Source: Treponema sp.
Lineage (GTDB): Bacteria; Spirochaetota; Spirochaetia; Treponematales; Treponemataceae
Length of the DNA stretch: 53,080 nucleotides
Reading direction: 5' to 3'
NCBI GenBank assembly: GCA_022640795.1
Contig: JALCCK010000011.1
Location: 1 to 53,080 of the forward strand
The position numbers were made by a program, and so were the translations under genes. Shown piece by piece: positions 15,884 through 24,653 of this stretch. Under the pieces are notes generated by a model. It did not search any database. It saw nothing but the letters and a program-made list of their open reading frames with translations, and was not told the DNA's origin. How positions within the stretch are numbered: position 1 is the stretch's first letter; every line of letters begins with the position of its first letter.

Positions 15884-17923
15884 ATGATACATTGCAAAAC
15901 ACTAGACGGAAATCTTGAAATAGCACTGAATGATATTCTGCTTATAAAAAGTAATAAACAGCGACCTTTTATTACGCTTCTTCGGGGTGCTGAAACGGTG
16001 GATATGTATCGTGGAAATTTTTTTATACAGGATAAGCTTCGCGACAGTCTTCCGCTCACTGATTATTCGGTCAGTGATGAATATTCCGGGCGCGATGTCG
16101 GGTATCGTATCAGATTCTCTGCAGATATGGTCTGCCTCTATGTAACCCTTTATGAAATAAATGGTCGTCTGCAAGTTAATTTTGATGAAATTCCTGCCGA
16201 TTATAATAGAATTCAACTTTCATTTTTTGCAGAAGATTTTGAACATGTATGGGGCTGCGGTGAACAGTTTTCATATTTTGATTTGAGAGGAAGGCATTTT
16301 CCTCTATGGACCCAGGAGCAAGGGGTCGGACGTAATAAACAGACGTTGCTGACGCGTATCGAAGATGAAAAGGAGCGGGCAGGAGGTGATTATTATACGA
16401 CATTTTATCCGCAACCGACGTTTATTTCGGAACGGGGTTACTACCTGCATGCAGAGACGTATTCCTACGCCGATTTCGATTTTACAGCTTCAGACTCTCA
16501 TAAACTTCTTTTCTGGACAAATCCCGGGACTATTACGATAAATGCAGGCGGGTCACTTCTCAAAACACTTCAGGATCTTTCTGCATTCCTCGGACGACAA
16601 AGAGAACTCCCTGAGTGGATATATGACGGAATCATCTTAGGAATCCAGGACGGAATATCGGTCTGCCGGACAAAACTTGAAAAAATGCAAAAGGCAGGTT
16701 GTCCCGTAAACGGTATTTGGGCACAGGACTGGGAAGGCCAGAAAATAACCAGTTTCGGGAAACGATTGAAGTGGAACTGGCAGTATGATAAAACACTCTA
16801 TCCTGATCTGCCTGCTTTTATCCATGAACTTGCACAAAAAAAAATACGGTTTCTCGGATATATAAATCCGTATGTTTTGAAAGGTGAAAGTCTTTTTAAG
16901 GAAGCTGATAAAAAGGGTTTGCTTGTCTTAAGCAGAAAAAACAATAATCCCTATTTAGTTGATTTCGGAGAATTTGATTGTGGTATAATAGATTTTACGA
17001 ATCCGACGGCACGTAACTGGTATGCTGACGTTATTTGCAGAAATCTGATTGCAACCGGAATGGGCGGCTGGATGGCAGATTTCGGTGAATATCTACCGGT
17101 AGATTCCGATGTCCGTCTTTTCGATGAAACGGATCCCCTGACGGCACATAATGCATGGCCGGGCTACTGGGCAGAAGTAAATGAAACTGCTATCCGCAAA
17201 GCTGAAAAAGCGGGTGAATGCTTTTTTTTCATGCGGGCGGGAAATGCCCGTAGTTTAAAATCCTGTACGATGATGTGGGCGGGTGATCAAAATGTTGACT
17301 GGTCGGAGGATGACGGCCTTCCTTCTGCTCTTACAGCGGCATTGTCGTTAGCAATGTGTGGTATGGGACTTCATCATAGTGATATTGGCGGGTATACAAC
17401 TATTCATCATTATTTGAACCGTTCCAAGGAACTGCTGCTCCGCTGGGTTGAGTTTTCTGCTTTTACGCCCCTGATGAGAACACATGAAGGAAATATACCG
17501 GAGGAAAACTGGCAATTTGACAGTGATGAAGGAACCATAAAACAGTTTACCAGAATGACACTAATTCATGTAATGCTTAAACCGTATCTTAAAGAAATTG
17601 TCAGTGTAAATCATGAAAAAGGGATTCCGGTAATTCGTCCCGTTCTGTTACATTATCCGTGTCCTCCTTTTTTCGACATGAAAGATTCCTATCTTCTCGG
17701 ACGTGATCTATTTGTAGCCCCCATTCTGCACAGTGGCGAAAGAGGCCGGAAAGTTTTTCTGCCTGATGACGAATGGCGTCATCTTTTTACCGGAAAAGAT
17801 TATTCAGGTGGAAGCTGGTACGTTGAAGCTCCGATTGGGACGCCGCCGGTATTTTTCCGGAAAAATTCGGAAACAGCCCAGTTTTTTGAGAGAGTCAGCG
17901 ACAGAATTACAAGGATGAACTGA
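15884..17923 (+). CDS. yihQ: GH31 sulfoquinovosidase (YihQ-like)
   Basis: 679 aa, close along its length to E. coli YihQ, which hydrolyses sulfoquinovosyl glycerol and other SQ glycosides. The catalytic nucleophile is Asp399 (WMADFGE) and the acid/base Asp468 (WAGDQNVDW). Residues that read the sulfonate in YihQ are all present at the expected spacing: Gln281 in QDW, Arg294 and Trp297 in GKRLKWNW (YihQ Arg301, Trp304) and Tyr504 in GGYTT (YihQ Tyr508). These separate sulfoquinovosidases from ordinary GH31 alpha-glucosidases. No signal peptide is visible, so it acts in the cytoplasm on imported glycosides. It begins two bases after permease 2 and its TGA overlaps the next ATG. This is the strongest single marker for the pathway. 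Confidence 0.95.
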   Translation: MIHCKTLDGNLEIALNDILLIKSNKQRPFITLLRGAETVDMYRGNFFIQDKLRDSLPLTDYSVSDEYSGRDVGYRIRFSADMVCLYVTLYEINGRLQVNFDEIPADYNRIQLSFFAEDFEHVWGCGEQFSYFDLRGRHFPLWTQEQGVGRNKQTLLTRIEDEKERAGGDYYTTFYPQPTFISERGYYLHAETYSYADFDFTASDSHKLLFWTNPGTITINAGGSLLKTLQDLSAFLGRQRELPEWIYDGIILGIQDGISVCRTKLEKMQKAGCPVNGIWAQDWEGQKITSFGKRLKWNWQYDKTLYPDLPAFIHELAQKKIRFLGYINPYVLKGESLFKEADKKGLLVLSRKNNNPYLVDFGEFDCGIIDFTNPTARNWYADVICRNLIATGMGGWMADFGEYLPVDSDVRLFDETDPLTAHNAWPGYWAEVNETAIRKAEKAGECFFFMRAGNARSLKSCTMMWAGDQNVDWSEDDGLPSALTAALSLAMCGMGLHHSDIGGYTTIHHYLNRSKELLLRWVEFSAFTPLMRTHEGNIPEENWQFDSDEGTIKQFTRMTLIHVMLKPYLKEIVSVNHEKGIPVIRPVLLHYPCPPFFDMKDSYLLGRDLFVAPILHSGERGRKVFLPDDEWRHLFTGKDYSGGSWYVEAPIGTPPVFFRKNSETAQFFERVSDRITRMN

Positions 17924-18471
17924 TGACGCTTTTCGTTACAAGACATGGAGAAACTCATCTTAACCGAATGAACAGGGTTTGTGGTGTGACTGAATCAGAA
18001 CTGACCGATAAGGGGAGACTGCAGGCCCGGAGACTTGCCGAAAATCTTTTGAAACATCGGGCTGAGTATAAAATAAAGTATATGTATGTATCTCCGATAA
18101 AACGGGCCCGTGATACTTCTCAGTTTATTGAAAAAGCACTTGGACTTACCGCAGTCATAGAACCCCGGTTGCATGAATTTAATTTCGGTACGATGGAGGG
18201 GATTGCATGTACGGATCCTGTTTTTATCGAAAAGCGTCGCAATCCATATGCCCGTTTTGAAGGTGGAGAATCAATGTTCTCTGCGGCACAGAGAATTTAT
18301 AATCTTATCGACGATATCAAGGCTCGCCATAGTACGGCAAATGAAAATGTTCTTTTTGTCTGTCACGGTACTGTAGGCAGAATAATCGATACTTACTTTA
18401 CCAATATGAGCAGTGAATATTTTGTAACGTATCAGATTAAGAACTGTGAGATACGACATTATGAATTATAA
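17923..18471 (+). CDS. Histidine phosphatase (phosphoglycerate-mutase-like), substrate unknown
   Basis: 182 aa. The phospho-accepting His lies in TRHGETHLNR (about 5-14). SPIKRARDTSQ and HEFNFGTMEG follow, and the second catalytic His is in VCHGTVGR (about 147-154). Its ATG shares one base with the stop of the sulfoquinovosidase (TGATG), so it is translationally coupled and should serve the sulfoquinovose operon. The known sulfo-transketolase scheme has no phosphatase step. It might recycle a phosphorylated by-product or sugar phosphate; I cannot assign a substrate. It is the last gene of the operon and ends two bases before the 3' end of the opposing tRNA gene. Confidence 0.85.
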   Translation: MTLFVTRHGETHLNRMNRVCGVTESELTDKGRLQARRLAENLLKHRAEYKIKYMYVSPIKRARDTSQFIEKALGLTAVIEPRLHEFNFGTMEGIACTDPVFIEKRRNPYARFEGGESMFSAAQRIYNLIDDIKARHSTANENVLFVCHGTVGRIIDTYFTNMSSEYFVTYQIKNCEIRHYEL

Positions 18472-18472
18472 A

Positions 18473-18546
18473 TGGCCCATATGCGATTCGAACGCACGAC
18501 CTGCTGCTTAGGAGGCAGCCGCTCTATCCAGCTGAGCTAATGGACC
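18473..18546 (-). tRNA. tRNA-Arg (anticodon CCT)
   Basis: Read on the - strand, the acceptor arm GGTCCAT pairs with ATGGGCC (one T-G wobble) and the discriminator is A. The D-arm is TTAGCTCAGCTGGATAGAGC, the anticodon loop has CTCCTAA (anticodon CCT), and the T-loop is TTCGAAT. The 3' CCA is not encoded. It reads AGG codons. Confidence 0.95.
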
Positions 18547-18615
18547 GAAAATACTGTCACATAATAACTGAAAGAGAGTTTTTTAGCAATAACCGGTGAT
18601 CAGTATGGTCCGGTT

Positions 18616-19461
18616 CTATGTTCTGCCGAAATCGTAATAGTGCCCGCGACAGGCAAACCCTGCAAAACCGTCGTTCAACGGATTAAAATTTTTGAAATTA
18701 TCGCCGTAATGACAGAGAAACATATTTTTTTTCATGTCGTCAGGAAGAGTTTTAAGTTCTTCATACGAAGCATGGACTCCGCCTCCAAAGAACTGGCAGT
18801 CGTGAAAGACCCATTCTATCGGATAGCAGGCAAACATCCAGTCAAGAAGTTCTTTGTCAAATTTAGTATCACCGGGAAAAAGAATTCGATCGTCTATCAG
18901 AATACCGACAGAATAAAAGGAATTTTCCCATGTCCCTGCAGTATCAGGAATATGCTTTGTCCGATATAGTTTTATATCAATAGATCCTACTTTTGTACGA
19001 TATAACGGACGGGGTGAATCCGATATGAATTCAGGCCTGACTTGTGTGAAATAATCATCGAAAGACATAAATCCTTTATCCACATATTCACCATATGAAC
19101 AGCCGCCTTTCAAAGATTGATCCCACAAAATCTTTTTATATTCGTCGGTAATGAATAATTTTGTTTTTCTATTTGAGATGTACCGGCCGGTAAGAGCTAC
19201 CTCTTCAAGGCCGCCGATATGATCCGCATGAGAATGTGTTATGAGAATATTCTGTATGTCTGCAATCTTACAATTATATTGTGTCAAAGCATATGAACAG
19301 AGTGTCCCGCAGTCCACCAGAAGATGGTCGGAACCTTTTACGATCAATATGTTTGTTTGAAAATTTTTTTTTGAAAATGCGCTGCCTGCCCCGATAAAAA
19401 ATATTTCTAAATTCCCCGAATTGGTAAGCGCTACGTTCGATTTAACTTTTCTTATTGTCAT
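18616..19461 (-). CDS. Metallo-beta-lactamase-fold hydrolase (RNase Z/phosphodiesterase-like)
   Basis: 281 aa from the ATG at 19461. The binuclear zinc motif is THSHADHIGG (HxHxDH), with LLVDCGT before it and FPGDTKFD then FHDC after it. The frame also offers a GTG at 19479 (six residues longer); neither start has an ideal ribosome site, though GGAG lies 12 bases before the ATG. The fold resembles RNase Z-like and cyclic-phosphodiesterase proteins, but the substrate cannot be named. It lies 79 bases downstream of the HAD gene on the same strand and before tRNA-Arg. Confidence 0.8.
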   Translation of the reverse strand: MTIRKVKSNVALTNSGNLEIFFIGAGSAFSKKNFQTNILIVKGSDHLLVDCGTLCSYALTQYNCKIADIQNILITHSHADHIGGLEEVALTGRYISNRKTKLFITDEYKKILWDQSLKGGCSYGEYVDKGFMSFDDYFTQVRPEFISDSPRPLYRTKVGSIDIKLYRTKHIPDTAGTWENSFYSVGILIDDRILFPGDTKFDKELLDWMFACYPIEWVFHDCQFFGGGVHASYEELKTLPDDMKKNMFLCHYGDNFKNFNPLNDGFAGFACRGHYYDFGRT

Positions 19462-19540
19462 GACTGGAAAACACTCCACTTTAAATTATAACATGTGAAG
19501 ATAAAATATCTGACTTTTCGGCAGATAAAACCTGATTCCA

Positions 19541-20188
19541 TCACAGAGATAATATTGCCGGCAGCTGATATACTTCGGCGACTCCGTCAACGAGAATTCC
19601 TCCCATCCCCAGTTCGAGTGGAAGTGCAATATCTATATCATAACGGTCGCCGATGCTCAGGCATTGTCCGATTTGAGAATTCATTATTCTGGCAGCGAGA
19701 CGGATTGGCTCTTCTGCAGGTTTTGATTTCCGACAAGTATCAAGACCTATGATAGTTTGAAGTACGTCTGAAACGCCGAGCGCCTTAAGTGTTTTTTTTG
19801 CGGGAAGTACAGGATTGTTAGTCACACAGATAAGTTTATAGCTCTTTTTCAGTCTGACAAGCACTTCTCTGAGTTTTTCATCCCGGGAAAGAAATTTTGC
19901 GGGTTCGATAAGTTCTTTTCGCCATTTGATGCTTGTTTCAAGCGGTATACCGAAAGCTGTAAAAGCGTTTCCGAGACTTATTTTTTTACCGCCATGCTGC
20001 CGGGACCATTTTTTTCGATATTCAGTCATCATTTTTCGTGCTTCGTTTTCTTGTATTCCCCGAAGATGTGCAAAATGGCGTATTTGCACATCAACTTGTT
20101 CAAATGCATAAAACGAATTAGTATAGAGCGTAGAATCAATATCAAAAATGAGCGTTCTGAGGTCATCCGGAATACGGTAAATTGTCAT
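19541..20188 (-). CDS. HAD-superfamily hydrolase (phosphatase, pyrimidine-5'-nucleotidase-like)
   Basis: 215 aa. Motif I is FDIDSTLYTN (nucleophile and acid Asp in DxD). Motif II is CVTNNP. GLDTCRKSKPAE carries the motif III Lys. SIGDRYDIDI carries the motif IV Asp pair. The cap after motif I resembles pyrimidine-5'-nucleotidases (SDT1/YjjG-like). It overlaps the FGGY kinase gene by four bases and is third in the PRPP synthase/kinase operon, so a sugar-phosphate or nucleotide substrate is likely. The exact substrate is unknown. Confidence 0.85.
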   Translation of the reverse strand: MTIYRIPDDLRTLIFDIDSTLYTNSFYAFEQVDVQIRHFAHLRGIQENEARKMMTEYRKKWSRQHGGKKISLGNAFTAFGIPLETSIKWRKELIEPAKFLSRDEKLREVLVRLKKSYKLICVTNNPVLPAKKTLKALGVSDVLQTIIGLDTCRKSKPAEEPIRLAARIMNSQIGQCLSIGDRYDIDIALPLELGMGGILVDGVAEVYQLPAILSL

Positions 20189-21411
20189 GGTTCTTTTCGT
20201 GGTTGATATACGGTATTTGTATGAATAAGTACGGTTGACGCCTGTTTTATATCGCTGTAGTCTCCCAAACCAATTCGCGCAACTATAGCGTCGCCCGTTA
20301 ATTCTGCCTGAGCACAGTTTTTCACAACAAGATCCATGTTCAGAAGATTACATTTTAACTGCATCCACTGTTTATTGAGTGCCTGGCCTCCGGTAACAGT
20401 CATATGGTCGGGCCATGGCAATTCTGCGGACAATGCTGCTTTTTTTACGAGTTCTACGGCATCTTTAACTTTTTCAGCTATATCGTCCAGCAGCTTATAG
20501 CCGTCTGAGTCCTTGTCTCGTATGATCGCCGTTACCAGCTGTTCATACGAGATTCTTGTTCCAAGCATTTTTTCGTGCAGTCTCTTAAATCGTTCGAAGC
20601 GTATTCCGCTGTCAGGAATGAGGGCCGCTGTATTCCACTGTCCGGGTAGGGGAGACGGAAGTGTCAGAAGTCCTTTTCCTGAAAGCGGGATTGTGGAACA
20701 GAAATTTATCCCTTCGCTGGAGCCTGCACAATCACAAAGGGTACCATTGTATAACGTCCCTGTTCCTATTAGTCCGACAATGAAGTCAGGACCTCCGCAG
20801 AAAACGGGTATATCAGGGGGCAGTCCTATTGATGCAGCGAGCTGCGTTTTTATATATCCGGCATTGAAAGACGGATAAACATAGTGTGGTAGTTTTTTTT
20901 CAGGAATAGAGAATGTTTCAAGATCCTCTTCTGTCCAGTACGCTTCCCGGTATCTTTTTTCCGGCAGAATAGTGACTGCCGTACCGGTAAGCTGCCAGAT
21001 AAGATATTCCGGGCCCGAGAAAATGAGGGCAGAATTATGCCAAACCGCGGGAAATATGGTTCTGAATATATCCAGCCGGGGTATAAAAAGTGAATTTGTT
21101 TTTTTTTGGTTGTAAGATAACGTATCCGGCGGCTGCACATTCCAGAGAAGCGTTTCTCCTGTTTCTGCCACAATCGTCGGTCCATTTCCCGAAATACAGA
21201 CAGCGCAGACTGTATTGATAGTATTTCCGAATTCCTTTACAGCCTGCTGCATGGCAGGCAGCCAGTTGCCTGCTGCCTGATAATCCGGGCCGCCGTTTTC
21301 TGCAGCAGGAAATAGCTGTCGAGAGAAATCTAAGAACTGACCTTCATCACTGATAAGAGCTGCTTTCAGTGAAGTAGAACCTATATCGACCGATAATACC
21401 GTATTTTTCAT
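20185..21411 (-). CDS. FGGY-family carbohydrate kinase
   Basis: 408 aa, shorter than typical xylulokinases (about 480-500). The N-terminal ATPase loop is DIGSTSLKAAL (about 8-18). The catalytic Asp is in GGPDFIVGLIGTG. The C-terminal ATP-binding motif VTGGQALNKQW is followed by CAQAELTGDAIVARIG. It would phosphorylate a sugar or polyol, most like the xylulokinase branch. It starts nine bases after the PRPP synthase stop and overlaps the HAD phosphatase by four. A role in supplying pentose phosphate to PRPP synthase is possible. It lies about 2.9 kb from the sulfoquinovose operon on the opposite strand and is probably independent of it. Confidence 0.85.
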   Translation of the reverse strand: MKNTVLSVDIGSTSLKAALISDEGQFLDFSRQLFPAAENGGPDYQAAGNWLPAMQQAVKEFGNTINTVCAVCISGNGPTIVAETGETLLWNVQPPDTLSYNQKKTNSLFIPRLDIFRTIFPAVWHNSALIFSGPEYLIWQLTGTAVTILPEKRYREAYWTEEDLETFSIPEKKLPHYVYPSFNAGYIKTQLAASIGLPPDIPVFCGGPDFIVGLIGTGTLYNGTLCDCAGSSEGINFCSTIPLSGKGLLTLPSPLPGQWNTAALIPDSGIRFERFKRLHEKMLGTRISYEQLVTAIIRDKDSDGYKLLDDIAEKVKDAVELVKKAALSAELPWPDHMTVTGGQALNKQWMQLKCNLLNMDLVVKNCAQAELTGDAIVARIGLGDYSDIKQASTVLIHTNTVYQPRKEP

Positions 21412-21419
21412 GGATAAGA

Positions 21420-22658
21420 TTAATCGTGTTTTACCAGTTTTTCGATTATATTCCGATTGTCAAGAAGATCACTTAATGACTGGTTATGATGCAGTCTGGT
21501 AATGATATTTGCAAAAAATCCGCTTACGTCTGTATTTATGAACCATTCTCGTTTTTTAAGTGCTTCGTGATATACAGCATTAGTTCCTATAATACGATAG
21601 AAAAGTCCGTTCTTATACGCTTCGTCAAATTGTTCTATTGCGTTGCCTGTAAAGAAAGGAAGACTGATCGCTGCGATAACTTTTGTTGCTCCCTGTTCTT
21701 TGAGAAATCCCATCGCTTTAAGCAGTGTTCCACCTGTTCCCAGCATATCATCAGCCAGAAATGCAACTTTTCCTTGAACGTCACCAAGCAGTTTGATGGA
21801 CTTGATATTTGTATCTTTTGCATTTTGAGTGATTATAGAATAGTCACGTTCCTTATAGATCATAGCAAGCGGTTTTTTTAAACCTGAAGAATAAAACTTA
21901 TTACGATCAATAGCACCTGAATCAGGCGAAACAACTACAAAATCTTTATTATTATCGGAAAGATCTACTATTTTTGAAAGTTCACGAATTATTTGATAAC
22001 TTGCGTGTAAATTTTCAAGGTTTATTTTACTGAATGCATTTACTATTTCGCGGGAATGTATATCAAGCGTAATGATCCGTGTAACGCCGAGGGTTTCATA
22101 AATATGCCCGAGCATACTGGCTGTAAGACCTTCGCGTCCTTTCTTTTTATGCTGGCGGCTATAGGGGTAGGCGGGCAGAACCAGTGTTATCTGTTTTGCA
22201 CTCGCCTGTCGAACAGCATCGATGGTTACCAGCAGCGACATTACATGATCGTTTACGGAAAGTGACAGAATATTTTTTCCGTCATTCAAAGTAATAGGTT
22301 CGTGGTTTTCGACATCCTGGAAAATGAAAACATCTTTTCCTCGTACGGTATCGAGAAGTTCTGTTTTAAATTCTCCGTTCATAAAATAGGTGAATCGTGT
22401 TTTTACCTTAAAGACGGGCGGTCGATATTTGTCTATTTTACCCCGGATACAAAGATCTGACGTATACAAATCATTATCAAGATTAATGTGTTTAATAAGT
22501 TCGTTTTTGTCCAGCTGATAACGTTTCGCAATGACATCATTTTTTAAAGTAAAACGGTGTTTATAAATATGGCGGAGATGAGTGATGACGGCGTCGGCAA
22601 ACGCTTCACCACCGGGGCAGGCTACAATAGCAAGATTCGTCGGTTCGGAATACGGCAT
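21420..22658 (-). CDS. prs: Ribose-phosphate pyrophosphokinase (PRPP synthase), long form
   Basis: 412 aa, about 100 longer than the classical enzyme (about 315), with a longer N-terminal region. The family's ATP-binding landmark RQHKKKGRE (following YPYS), the segment DIHSREIVNAF, and the PRPP loop FLADDMLGTGGTLLKA are visible. It makes PRPP from ribose-5-phosphate and ATP for nucleotide, His and Trp synthesis. It is first in an operon with an FGGY kinase and a HAD phosphatase and is divergent from pyruvate kinase. The long form matches what I recall from other spirochaetes. Confidence 0.88.
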   Translation of the reverse strand: MPYSEPTNLAIVACPGGEAFADAVITHLRHIYKHRFTLKNDVIAKRYQLDKNELIKHINLDNDLYTSDLCIRGKIDKYRPPVFKVKTRFTYFMNGEFKTELLDTVRGKDVFIFQDVENHEPITLNDGKNILSLSVNDHVMSLLVTIDAVRQASAKQITLVLPAYPYSRQHKKKGREGLTASMLGHIYETLGVTRIITLDIHSREIVNAFSKINLENLHASYQIIRELSKIVDLSDNNKDFVVVSPDSGAIDRNKFYSSGLKKPLAMIYKERDYSIITQNAKDTNIKSIKLLGDVQGKVAFLADDMLGTGGTLLKAMGFLKEQGATKVIAAISLPFFTGNAIEQFDEAYKNGLFYRIIGTNAVYHEALKKREWFINTDVSGFFANIITRLHHNQSLSDLLDNRNIIEKLVKHD

Positions 22659-22809
22659 TATTCAGACCTCTATGATTGAGTGGAAAATCTAAACAAATGA
22701 TACCATTTTTTGTAATATAAGGTCAATAAAGGGTATATCAGTGCCGGTAATGACTGATCGTCGCATACTTTACAGATAGTCCCGTTTATAGAATCAGTAT
22801 TATTTTTTC

Positions 22810-22838
22810 TTGTATTGATTTACAGTTAAATGTATAAT
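22810..22838 (+). promoter_or_regulatory. Promoter of pyruvate kinase, possibly giving a leaderless message
   Basis: TTGTAT (22810-22815), a 17-base spacer and a perfect TATAAT (22833-22838). The predicted start falls on or next to the ATG at 22845, and no ribosome site precedes that ATG. Confidence 0.6.
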
Positions 22839-22844
22839 CTAGCT

Positions 22845-24641
22845 ATGTTTACACGAAAAACAAAGATAGTCTGCTCTATCGGACCGGCTTCAGATGATGA
22901 CCGGACCATACGCAGCCTTATTCTGGCGGGAATGAATGTTGCTCGGTTTAATTTTTCACATGGTGAACACGAGTGGCACAAACAGGCAATGGATCGCGTT
23001 AAACGTATCGCTGCAGAACTTGGACAGATTGTTGCAATCCTGCTTGATACGAAGGGGCCTGAAATCAGGACCGGCATGGTAAAGGGCGGTAAAAATATTG
23101 ATGTAGCTACAGGTGATAAATTTGTGGTCGTTGCTGATAAAAGCGAATGCTACGGCTGCTTAAAGGGCAAGCCCGGGAATATTTCTCTTTCGTGGCAGGA
23201 ACTTGCTACCCGTATAAAACCAGGCGTTCACATTCTCATTGCGGACGGTTTAATCGAGTTATCAGTGGACTCAGTTAAGAATGGAAAAGTTTTTTGTACA
23301 GCATGCAACGATGGCTCATTCGGCAGTAAAAAGAACGTGAATCTCGTCGGTATTCATGCAGGCCTTCCTATTATGGCTGAACAGGATAAAAAAGACATCG
23401 CGTTCGGAGTTGAACAGAATATCGATTTTGTTGCTGCCAGTTTTGTTAGTTTTCCGGAAGAAGTGGCTGAAATACGGGAATACCTTACGTCTCTCGGAAG
23501 TAAAGCCCATATTATCGCCAAAATAGAAAATGAAGAGGGACTGAAGAATATTGACGGGATTATAGAAAAAGCAGACGGGATTATGGTTGCCAGGGGAGAC
23601 CTTGGCGTACAAGTCCCGACGGAGCGCATTCCGATTGCCCAGAAGAAAATAATAAGCAGATGCAGGGAAGCCGGAAAACCGGTAATCACCGCTACACAGA
23701 TGCTCGATTCGATGATTGTAAATCCTCGTCCGACGCGTGCAGAACTGACGGATGTAGCTAATGCCATATTCGATGGAACTGATGCGATTATGCTTTCGGG
23801 AGAAACCGCAAGCGGCAAATATCCTGTTGAAGCAGTAAAAACAATGGACAAGATTGCCCGGACGACAGAAGATTCTGAAGAGTATGTTGCCCGTATGGAA
23901 GAAATAGACCGGGCATATAAAAATGATTTGAATATCGGCCATATTGTTGCACGAAATGCCTATCAGCTTGCTACGGATATAAAAGCAATGGCTATCGTAA
24001 TTCCGACGATGACCGGACATACTGCCTGTATGATAAGCAGGTTCCGGCCGGAGCAGACGATCCTGGCGGTGACTCCCGACAAGCAGGTCTGCAGGCAGCT
24101 TATGCTGAACTGGGGCATCGTCCCAATATTAACAAAAGTTGTAACTGATTCTGAAACTATGGTTCAGAATTCGGTAAAAATGGCACTGGATGCCGGGGTG
24201 GTTTCTCTTTCCGACAGAGTTGTGATGGCAGCGGGAATCCCGCTTGGTAGTCCTCTTATGGTTAATACCATTAAAGTTATTCTTGTCGGAAATGTTCTCG
24301 TCAGGGGAACCGAAAGCGGATATTGTAATAAATCCCGTCCCCGGGCTTCAGGAAGAATAGTTCATCCGATAAATTTGAATGATGCGCTGAATCATGTCAG
24401 AGAAGATAATAATAGTATAATTGTATGTAAACGGCTTACAAAAGATTATCTGCCGATTCTGCATATGGTAAACGGTGTCGTTGCAGAATTTGGCAGCGAT
24501 CTTACCAACGATTTACTTGCCCAGATCAGCGACAAACTGGTATGGGTTACGAATGTTCCTGCTGCATATAATTCGCTCGAAGAAGGATTATCAGTTACCG
24601 TCGACGGTGAGCAGGGGCTCGTGTATGAAGGAATAGTCTGA
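22845..24641 (+). CDS. pyk: Pyruvate kinase with extra C-terminal PEP-utilising-like domain
   Basis: 598 aa; final ATP-forming step of glycolysis. The catalytic barrel carries NVARFNFSHG, LLDTKGPEIRTG, the active-site Lys in IAKIENEEG, MVARGDLGVQVP and ITATQMLDSM. The regulatory C-domain spans about 350-470. The last ~120 residues form the swivelling domain found in many Gram-positive-type enzymes (ending VTVDGEQGLVYEG). ATG 22845 is chosen because an in-frame ATG at 22830 overlaps the -10 box. There is no Shine-Dalgarno, so translation may be leaderless. It is followed 12 bases later by the PhnP-like gene. Confidence 0.95.
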   Translation: MFTRKTKIVCSIGPASDDDRTIRSLILAGMNVARFNFSHGEHEWHKQAMDRVKRIAAELGQIVAILLDTKGPEIRTGMVKGGKNIDVATGDKFVVVADKSECYGCLKGKPGNISLSWQELATRIKPGVHILIADGLIELSVDSVKNGKVFCTACNDGSFGSKKNVNLVGIHAGLPIMAEQDKKDIAFGVEQNIDFVAASFVSFPEEVAEIREYLTSLGSKAHIIAKIENEEGLKNIDGIIEKADGIMVARGDLGVQVPTERIPIAQKKIISRCREAGKPVITATQMLDSMIVNPRPTRAELTDVANAIFDGTDAIMLSGETASGKYPVEAVKTMDKIARTTEDSEEYVARMEEIDRAYKNDLNIGHIVARNAYQLATDIKAMAIVIPTMTGHTACMISRFRPEQTILAVTPDKQVCRQLMLNWGIVPILTKVVTDSETMVQNSVKMALDAGVVSLSDRVVMAAGIPLGSPLMVNTIKVILVGNVLVRGTESGYCNKSRPRASGRIVHPINLNDALNHVREDNNSIIVCKRLTKDYLPILHMVNGVVAEFGSDLTNDLLAQISDKLVWVTNVPAAYNSLEEGLSVTVDGEQGLVYEGIV

Positions 24642-24653
24642 TATACTATAGCT

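Noticed and set aside
19495..19752. 85-codon + strand frame over the HAD gene 3' end
   Set aside because: Antisense to the HAD phosphatase for most of its length, with no ribosome site and no protein-like pattern.
20185..21411. FGGY kinase as a sulfosugar kinase of the SQ pathway
   Set aside because: It is in a separate operon with PRPP synthase, lacks the twin operator, and the sulfo-transketolase route needs no sulfosugar phosphorylation.
23316..24020. 234-codon frame antisense to pyruvate kinase
   Set aside because: Lies wholly inside a certain gene; Tyr/Phe/Cys-rich composition typical of a shadow frame; no start signals.
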